The translations under genes were made by a program, and so were the position numbers. Positions 32,900 to 37,386 of a DNA stretch of 37,386 nucleotides are shown piece after piece (position 1 is the first letter of the stretch; each line of letters opens with the position of its first letter). Origin of the DNA: JBOGIF01 sp050742415. GTDB taxonomy: Bacteria; Actinomycetota; Acidimicrobiia; Acidimicrobiales; AC-14. The notes beneath the pieces were generated by a model. The model did no database searches and had not been told where the DNA came from. It saw only the letters and a list, made by a program, of their open reading frames with translations. The stretch is taken from positions 1 through 37,386 of the forward strand of contig JBOGIF010000222.1 of assembly GCA_050742415.1 (NCBI GenBank), written 5' to 3'.

Positions 32900-33676
32900 G
32901 TGGCCGATCCTCTAGTCATCGCCGGCCGGGAGTTCGGGTCCCGGCTGTTCCTCGGGACCTGGAAGTTCCCGTCCAACGACGAGCTCGGCGACGCCAACTC
33001 CGCGTCGGTCACCGAGATGGTCACGGTGGCCCTGCGCCGGGTCGAGCCCGACGCCGGTCCGGGCGACGGCGACATCCTCGACGCCATCGACCCCGAGCGG
33101 GTCCTGCTGCTCACCAACACCAGCGGCGCCGTCGACGCCGACGAGGCGGTGCGCCTGGCCCGCCTGGCCCGGGCGGCCGGCCTGCCGACGTGGGTGAAGC
33201 TGGAGATCACCCCGGAGCCCCGCTACCTGCTGCCCGACCCGGTAGAGACACTGCGGGCCGCTGAGGTGCTGTGCGCCGAGGGCTTCACCGTCCTGCCATA
33301 CGTCAACGCCGACCCCGTCCTGTGCAAGCGGCTCGAAGAGGTGGGCTGCGCGACGGTCATGCCGCTGGGTTCGTGGATCGGCTCGAACCAGGGCCTGCGC
33401 ACCAAGGCGGCGCTGGAGATCATCGTCGAGCAGTCGCTCGTGCCGGTCGTGGTCGACGCCGGGATCGGCGCTCCCTCGCAGGCAGCCGAGGCGCTCGAGC
33501 TCGGTGCCGACGCCGTGCTCGTCAACACCGCCATCGGCACCGCCGGCGACCCGGCAGCGATGGCAGCCGCTTTCCGCTTGGCGGTAGAGGCCGGGCGACG
33601 GGGGTTCCTGGCCGGGCTGCCGAGCGCGGGCCGGGCGGCCGAAGCGTCGTCGCCGCTGACCGGCTTCCTCGCTTGA
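32900..33676 (+). CDS. thiG: Thiazole synthase
   Basis: A 258-residue TIM-barrel enzyme. It forms the thiazole phosphate of thiamine from deoxyxylulose phosphate, dehydroglycine and ThiS thiocarboxylate. Schiff-base Lys100 is in WVKLEITPEPRYLLPDP. EGFTVLPYVNADPVLCKRL, GCATVMPLGSWIGSNQGL and DAGIGAPSQAAEALELG, then DAVLVNTAIG, are family motifs. Two variations are visible: GTWKF where most have GTGKY, and GSWIGSNQGL where most have GAPIGSGxGI. GTG 32900 is leaderless, so there is no room for a TPP riboswitch. It is coupled to thiH by a TTGA overlap. Confidence 0.94.
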   Translation: MADPLVIAGREFGSRLFLGTWKFPSNDELGDANSASVTEMVTVALRRVEPDAGPGDGDILDAIDPERVLLLTNTSGAVDADEAVRLARLARAAGLPTWVKLEITPEPRYLLPDPVETLRAAEVLCAEGFTVLPYVNADPVLCKRLEEVGCATVMPLGSWIGSNQGLRTKAALEIIVEQSLVPVVVDAGIGAPSQAAEALELGADAVLVNTAIGTAGDPAAMAAAFRLAVEAGRRGFLAGLPSAGRAAEASSPLTGFLA

Positions 33677-34872
33677 CAGAGACAGCCGTAGTCCTCGAGT
33701 CCCGGCCTGACGGCGTCACTCCCGGGACGGCGGCGGCCGACCTGCTGGCCGTGGACATCGCCGCGCTGCGGGCGCGAGTCGACGTCGCGGGCGACCGCGA
33801 GGTCGGCGCTGCGCTGCGCTCGCCACGGCGGTCGCTGGGCGACCTGGCCGCGCTGCTCTCGCCCGCGGCCGGCGGCCGGCTGGAGAAGATGGCCCGGCTG
33901 TCTTCGGAGGCCACCGTGCGCCGGTTCGGCCGGACGGTGCGGCTGTTCGCCCCGCTCTACCTGTCCAACGAGTGCGTCTCGGTGTGCACCTACTGCGGCT
34001 TCTCGGCGGGCAACGACATCGTCCGTCGGACGCTCACCCCGGGCGACGTCGCAGCCGAGGCGCGGGCGTTGCGGGCGGCCGGCTTCCGCCACGTTCTGCT
34101 GGTGTCCGGCGAGCATGCCCGGATCGTCTCCAAGGACTATCTGGTCGAGTGCGTGGCCGCGGTGGCGCCCGAGATGCCGTCGGTCTCCGTCGAGGTCCAG
34201 GCGTGGGACACGGCCACCTACCGCCGGCTGGTCGCGGCCGGGTGCGAAGGCCTGGTCGTCTACCAGGAGACCTACGACCGGGCCGCCTACGCCGGGTCAC
34301 ACCTCAAGGGCAAGAAGCGCAACTACGAATGGCGGCTGGCGGCACCGGACCGTGGGGCGGAGGCCGGCATGCGCGGTCTGGGGATCGGCGCGCTGCTCGG
34401 CCTGCACGCCGACTGGCGGTCGGAGGTCCTTGCGGTCGCCGCCCACGCCCGGGCGCTGCTGAGGCGGTGGTGGCGGTGCGACCTATCGGTATCACTACCC
34501 CGGCTTCGCCCGGCGGCGGGGGATTTCGAGCCGGCGGCACCGGTGAGCGACCGCGACTTCGTCCAGCTCCTCTGCGCCCTGCGGCTCTGCCTACCTGACG
34601 TCGGTATCTCGCTGTCGACGCGCGAGACGTCGGCCTTCCGAGACTCGGTGTTCCGGCTCGGGGTCACCTCGATGTCGGCCGGGTCGCACACCGAGCCCGG
34701 CGGCTACGCCGCGCCGAGCGAGGCCGGCGCCCAGTTCGAGATCAGCGATGGCCGCTCGCCGGCGGAGGTGGCGGCCATGGTCTCCGCCGCCGGCTACGAC
34801 CCGGTATGGAGAGACACGTTGGGGGCGCGGTCCGTGCCCGATCACGAGGCGAGGAACGGGTGGAAACGATGA
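33673..34872 (+). CDS. thiH: 2-iminoacetate synthase (tyrosine lyase)
   Basis: A 399-residue radical-SAM enzyme that splits tyrosine to dehydroglycine (2-iminoacetate) for ThiG. The cluster motif is CVSVCTYCGF (Cys101, 105, 108), matching the C-x3-C-x2-CGF pattern of ThiH. VEVQAWDTATYRRLVAAG, VVYQETYDRAAY and GIGALLGLHADWRSEV are further family features, and the C-terminal LSTRETSAFRDSV fits. TTG 33673 overlaps the thiG stop (TTGA). The enzyme is oxygen-sensitive in characterised cases. Its stop overlaps the NDH-2 start (ATGA). Confidence 0.92.
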   Translation: MTETAVVLESRPDGVTPGTAAADLLAVDIAALRARVDVAGDREVGAALRSPRRSLGDLAALLSPAAGGRLEKMARLSSEATVRRFGRTVRLFAPLYLSNECVSVCTYCGFSAGNDIVRRTLTPGDVAAEARALRAAGFRHVLLVSGEHARIVSKDYLVECVAAVAPEMPSVSVEVQAWDTATYRRLVAAGCEGLVVYQETYDRAAYAGSHLKGKKRNYEWRLAAPDRGAEAGMRGLGIGALLGLHADWRSEVLAVAAHARALLRRWWRCDLSVSLPRLRPAAGDFEPAAPVSDRDFVQLLCALRLCLPDVGISLSTRETSAFRDSVFRLGVTSMSAGSHTEPGGYAAPSEAGAQFEISDGRSPAEVAAMVSAAGYDPVWRDTLGARSVPDHEARNGWKR

Positions 34873-36146
34873 GATGCGACGTGTTGATCGTCGGTGGCGG
34901 GTTCGGCGGGGCCACCACCGCCCAGCGGCTGGAGCGGCTTCTCGCCGGCCGGGCCGACCGGATCGTGCTCGTCGCCCCCGAGAACTTCCTGCTGTTCGCT
35001 CCATTGCTCCCGGAGGCGGCCGCCGGCACGATCGAGCCCCGCCACGCCGTGATCCCGTTGAGGGAGATGCTCGACCGGACCGTCGTGCTCGTTGGCGAGG
35101 TGTCGTCGGTCGACCTGTCCTCGCGGCAGGCGGAGGTCACCGATGCCGCCGGCGGCCGGCAGACCGTTGATTTCCGCACCCTTGTCCTGTCTCCGGGCTC
35201 GGTGCCCATCGTCTTCCCGGTGCCGGGGTTGGCCGAGCACGGCGTGGGTTTCAAGACGCTGGCCGACGCCATCTGGCTGCGTAACAACCTGCTGCGCCAG
35301 CTCGAGGCGGCCGAGTCCGTCGCCGACCCGGCGGCGAGGCGGGCGCTGCTCACTTTCACCTTCGTCGGAGGGGGCTACGCCGGCATCGAGGCCCTGGCCG
35401 AGCTGGAGTCGTTCTCCCGCGACGCCCTGGGCATGTACCCTCGCCTGAGCAACGCCGACCTGCGTTGGGTGCTGGTCGAGGCCCGCGACACCCTGCTTCC
35501 CGGGCTCGACGAGCGCCTCGCCCGCTACAGCGAGCGCAACCTGCGACAACGCCAGGTCGAGGTCTACCTGGAGACCACGCTGGTCAGCTGCGAGGACAAG
35601 CGGGTGGTGCTGTCGGGTGACCGGGTGGCGCCGTACGTGTCGGAGACGATCGTCTGGGCCGCGGGCCAGCAGCCGTCGCCGCTCATCGGCGCCCTGAGCC
35701 TGCCCACCGACACCGCTGGACGCCTGATCGTCGACGACCACCTGTGCGTGCCCGGCCAGACCGACGTGTTCGCCCTGGGCGACGCCGCCGCCGTTCCCGA
35801 TCCCGAAGGCGGCACGTGCCCGCTCACCGCCCAGCACGCGCTGCGCCAAGGACACCTCTGCGCCCGCAACGTGGCGGCCGCGCTCGGCGTGGGCACACCC
35901 GGCCCGTTCCGCTACCGCAACCGGGGGCTGGCGGTCACCCTCGGCCGCCGGCAGGGCACCGCCCAGGTCAAGCGGTTCACGTTCACCGGCACGCTGGCGT
36001 GGTGGATGGGCCGCTCCTACCACCTGATCATGATGCCGGGCCTGGCCCGCAAGGCCCGGGTGGTCACCGACTGGACGATCTCGATGATCTTCCCCCGCGA
36101 CCTGTCCCAGCTCGGCAACCTCGGCCGCCCGGGCCGGCTGGAGTAG
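34869..36146 (+). CDS. Type II NADH dehydrogenase (NDH-2 family)
   Basis: A 425-residue FAD-dependent oxidoreductase. The FAD loop is VLIVGGGFGGATTAQRLE at the N-terminus, the NADH loop is FVGGGYAGIEALAEL (about 165-180), and a C-terminal FAD motif is DVFALGDAAAVPDPEGG. The last 60 residues (LAWWMGRSYHLIMMPGLARKARV) are an amphipathic membrane-binding region. It would pass electrons from NADH to quinone without pumping protons. ATG 34869 overlaps the thiH stop; an in-frame GTG lies at 34860. Being in a tight operon with thiH is unusual. A related ferredoxin- or sulfide-oxidising role is possible but less likely. Confidence 0.88.
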   Translation: MRCDVLIVGGGFGGATTAQRLERLLAGRADRIVLVAPENFLLFAPLLPEAAAGTIEPRHAVIPLREMLDRTVVLVGEVSSVDLSSRQAEVTDAAGGRQTVDFRTLVLSPGSVPIVFPVPGLAEHGVGFKTLADAIWLRNNLLRQLEAAESVADPAARRALLTFTFVGGGYAGIEALAELESFSRDALGMYPRLSNADLRWVLVEARDTLLPGLDERLARYSERNLRQRQVEVYLETTLVSCEDKRVVLSGDRVAPYVSETIVWAAGQQPSPLIGALSLPTDTAGRLIVDDHLCVPGQTDVFALGDAAAVPDPEGGTCPLTAQHALRQGHLCARNVAAALGVGTPGPFRYRNRGLAVTLGRRQGTAQVKRFTFTGTLAWWMGRSYHLIMMPGLARKARVVTDWTISMIFPRDLSQLGNLGRPGRLE

Positions 36147-36153
36147 GGGGCTC

Positions 36154-36177
36154 GCGGCGTCGCCGGGAGGCCGCCGC
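36154..36177. terminator. GC hairpin between convergent NDH-2 and aldo/keto reductase genes
   Basis: GCGGCG (36154-36159) and CGCCGC (36172-36177) pair with a 12-base loop in the 30-base gap. There is no U tract. Confidence 0.35.
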
Positions 36178-37145
36178 TAGTTGCGCGAGTTGCGGCGCAG
36201 CAGCTTGGGGATGGCGGCGGCGCCCCGGATCGGTTCGAAGCGGTCGGACGCGGCGTTGAGGGCGGCGTCCTCGTCGGTGCTCAGCTCGATGTCGACGGCC
36301 GCGGCGTTGGACTCGAGCTGGGCGACGGTCCGGGCGCCCGGTATGGCCACGACGTTCGGGCGGCGGATCACCCAGGCCAGCGCCACCTGCGCGGCTGAAG
36401 CGTCGTGGGCGGTGGCGATCTCGCGCAGGGTGTCGAGGAGCGGTTTGGCCCGCTCCAGGTTCTCCGGTAGGAACAGCGGGTTGGTCCTTCTCACCCCCGA
36501 CGTCGGCCGGTTCGAGGCGTCGTAGCGGCCCGAGAGCAGGCCCTGGGCCAGAGGGCTGTACGCGATCACCAGCCGGTCGGACGCGGCGGCGTATGGCAGC
36601 AGGTCGCGCTCGGGCTTGCGGGCCACGAGGTTGTACGGGACCTGGTCGGAGAGGACGGGCGCCCCGAGCGCCTGCTCGGCCGCTCGCCACCGGGCCAACG
36701 TGAAGTTGCTCACTCCGACGTTGCGGATGACGCCGTCGGCCTTCAGCCGACGCATTCCCTCCATGGTCGAGGTCGTGCCCACGGCCGGGTTCGGCCAGTG
36801 CACCTGGTAAAGGTCGATGGCGTCGATGCCGAGCCGTCGCCGGCTGGCCCGGCCCCGGGCGTCGACGACGGGCGTTATCGGGAAGACCGGGAAGATCTTG
36901 GTGGCGATGAACGCGTCGTCTCGGCGGCCGGCGATGGCCCGCCCGACGATGCGCTCCGACCGGCCGAAGGCGTAGACCTCGGCGGTGTCGATCAGATTGA
37001 TGCCGAGATCCAGCGCCCGCCTGACGATGGCCACGGCGTCGCCCTCGGCGTACTCGTCGCCGTATCCCCATTCCCGCGAGCCGAACTGCCAGGTGCCGAG
37101 GCCGATCGCCGACAGCCGAGTACCGGCGACCTCCACGTACCGCAT
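36177..37145 (-). CDS. Aldo/keto reductase
   Basis: A 322-residue NADPH-dependent oxidoreductase of the AKR superfamily. The catalytic tetrad is visible: Asp53 and Tyr58 (LIDTAEVYAFGRSE), Lys83 (FIATKIFP) and His116 (IDLYQVHWPN). VGVSNFTLARW and the C-terminal WVIRRPNVVAIPGARTVAQ (cofactor phosphate region) are typical. The substrate is not predictable. ATG 37145 has TACGCT six bases upstream and no ribosome binding site. It forms its own unit between a convergent and a divergent neighbour. Confidence 0.93.
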   Translation of the reverse strand: MRYVEVAGTRLSAIGLGTWQFGSREWGYGDEYAEGDAVAIVRRALDLGINLIDTAEVYAFGRSERIVGRAIAGRRDDAFIATKIFPVFPITPVVDARGRASRRRLGIDAIDLYQVHWPNPAVGTTSTMEGMRRLKADGVIRNVGVSNFTLARWRAAEQALGAPVLSDQVPYNLVARKPERDLLPYAAASDRLVIAYSPLAQGLLSGRYDASNRPTSGVRRTNPLFLPENLERAKPLLDTLREIATAHDASAAQVALAWVIRRPNVVAIPGARTVAQLESNAAAVDIELSTDEDAALNAASDRFEPIRGAAAIPKLLRRNSRN

Positions 37146-37151
37146 GCCCGA

Positions 37152-37157
37152 AGCGTA
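37152..37157 (-). promoter_or_regulatory. -10 box of the aldo/keto reductase gene (leaderless)
   Basis: Minus-strand TACGCT followed by six bases and ATG 37145. Confidence 0.6.
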
Positions 37158-37195
37158 GGCCCGCCTGTTGCCCGAGCCGGCACGATCTGGTACTC

Positions 37196-37386
37196 GTGTT
37201 CCCGGTGGGTCCCCGGCGGAGCCTGGCGGTGGGTGTGGCATTGGCCATGGCCGTCTCCGCTGGTTGTCCAGGCGGCTCCGGCTCCGATCCCGACGTGACC
37301 GTTCCCGAGGCGCCTACCACCACTGTCGGCTCGGTTGATCCTTACGCCGTGCCGGCCGTGATCGACGAGGCCTACGTGAACCGCGT
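37196..37386 (+). CDS. N-terminus of a lipoprotein, cut by the window end
   Basis: From GTG 37196 the frame reads FPVGPRRSLAVGVALAMAV, then lipobox SAGC, then a Gly/Ser/Asp/Pro/Thr-rich spacer (GGSGSDPDVT, PEAPTTTVGS). The visible globular start is YAVPAVIDEAYVNRV. This is a lipoprotein signal with the same low-complexity spacer seen in the other lipoproteins here. The function cannot be told from 63 residues. Confidence 0.7.
   Translation, partial: MFPVGPRRSLAVGVALAMAVSAGCPGGSGSDPDVTVPEAPTTTVGSVDPYAVPAVIDEAYVNR

Overview
The window is a high-GC, gene-dense bacterial chromosome segment. Many GTG/TTG starts, genes without ribosome binding sites preceded by a TANNNT -10 box, overlapping stop/start codons, several Ser/Thr-rich lipoproteins and a one-piece tmRNA beside smpB all fit an actinobacterium. 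The gene set (metH, PduO-type adenosyltransferase, NDH-2, 2-oxo acid dehydrogenase E2/E3) fits a deep-branching, Acidimicrobiia-like aerobic or facultative heterotroph. The phylum is a good inference; the class is a guess.

Layout. 1-486 holds the smpB tail and ssrA (tmRNA). 487-2706 is an accessory patch abutting the tmRNA 3' end: two VapBC toxin-antitoxin pairs, a VapC fragment, and short repeats that bracket the modules. 2707-7358 holds birA (with a disturbed 5' end), a fragment of an Uma2-type endonuclease, two peptide ABC ATPases and a divergent peptide-binding lipoprotein, with no permease genes. 7371-10285 holds a secreted trypsin-like protease, a rhodanese-ThiF/MoeB fusion and an unknown 220-aa protein. 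10409-11377 encodes an aminotransferase-fold protein that lacks the PLP lysine.

11380-18173 holds pepA, a cobalamin adenosyltransferase and murF on the minus strand, head to head with ddl and two lipoproteins (M1-like peptidase, amidase) on the plus strand: a cell-wall block. 18221-22452 is a complete osmoprotectant ABC transporter (ATPase divergent from permease, permease and binding protein) followed by a beta-propeller-like lipoprotein. 22463-25963 is cobalamin-dependent metH. 26058-27353 holds two unknown membrane proteins.

27358-32750 is a minus-strand lipoyl block read in the order E3 (lpd), E2, a fused LipB-LipA protein, and a Xaa-Pro peptidase. It attaches, makes and uses lipoyl groups. 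A 31-codon membrane microprotein lies upstream of it. 32900-36146 is a plus-strand operon thiG-thiH-NDH-2. An aldo/keto reductase and the start of another lipoprotein end the window.

Most notable: the repeat-bracketed toxin-antitoxin modules at ssrA, the LipB-LipA fusion, the lysine-less aminotransferase homologue with a foldable leader, the birA/Uma2 junction, and at least nine putative leaderless promoters with the same geometry.
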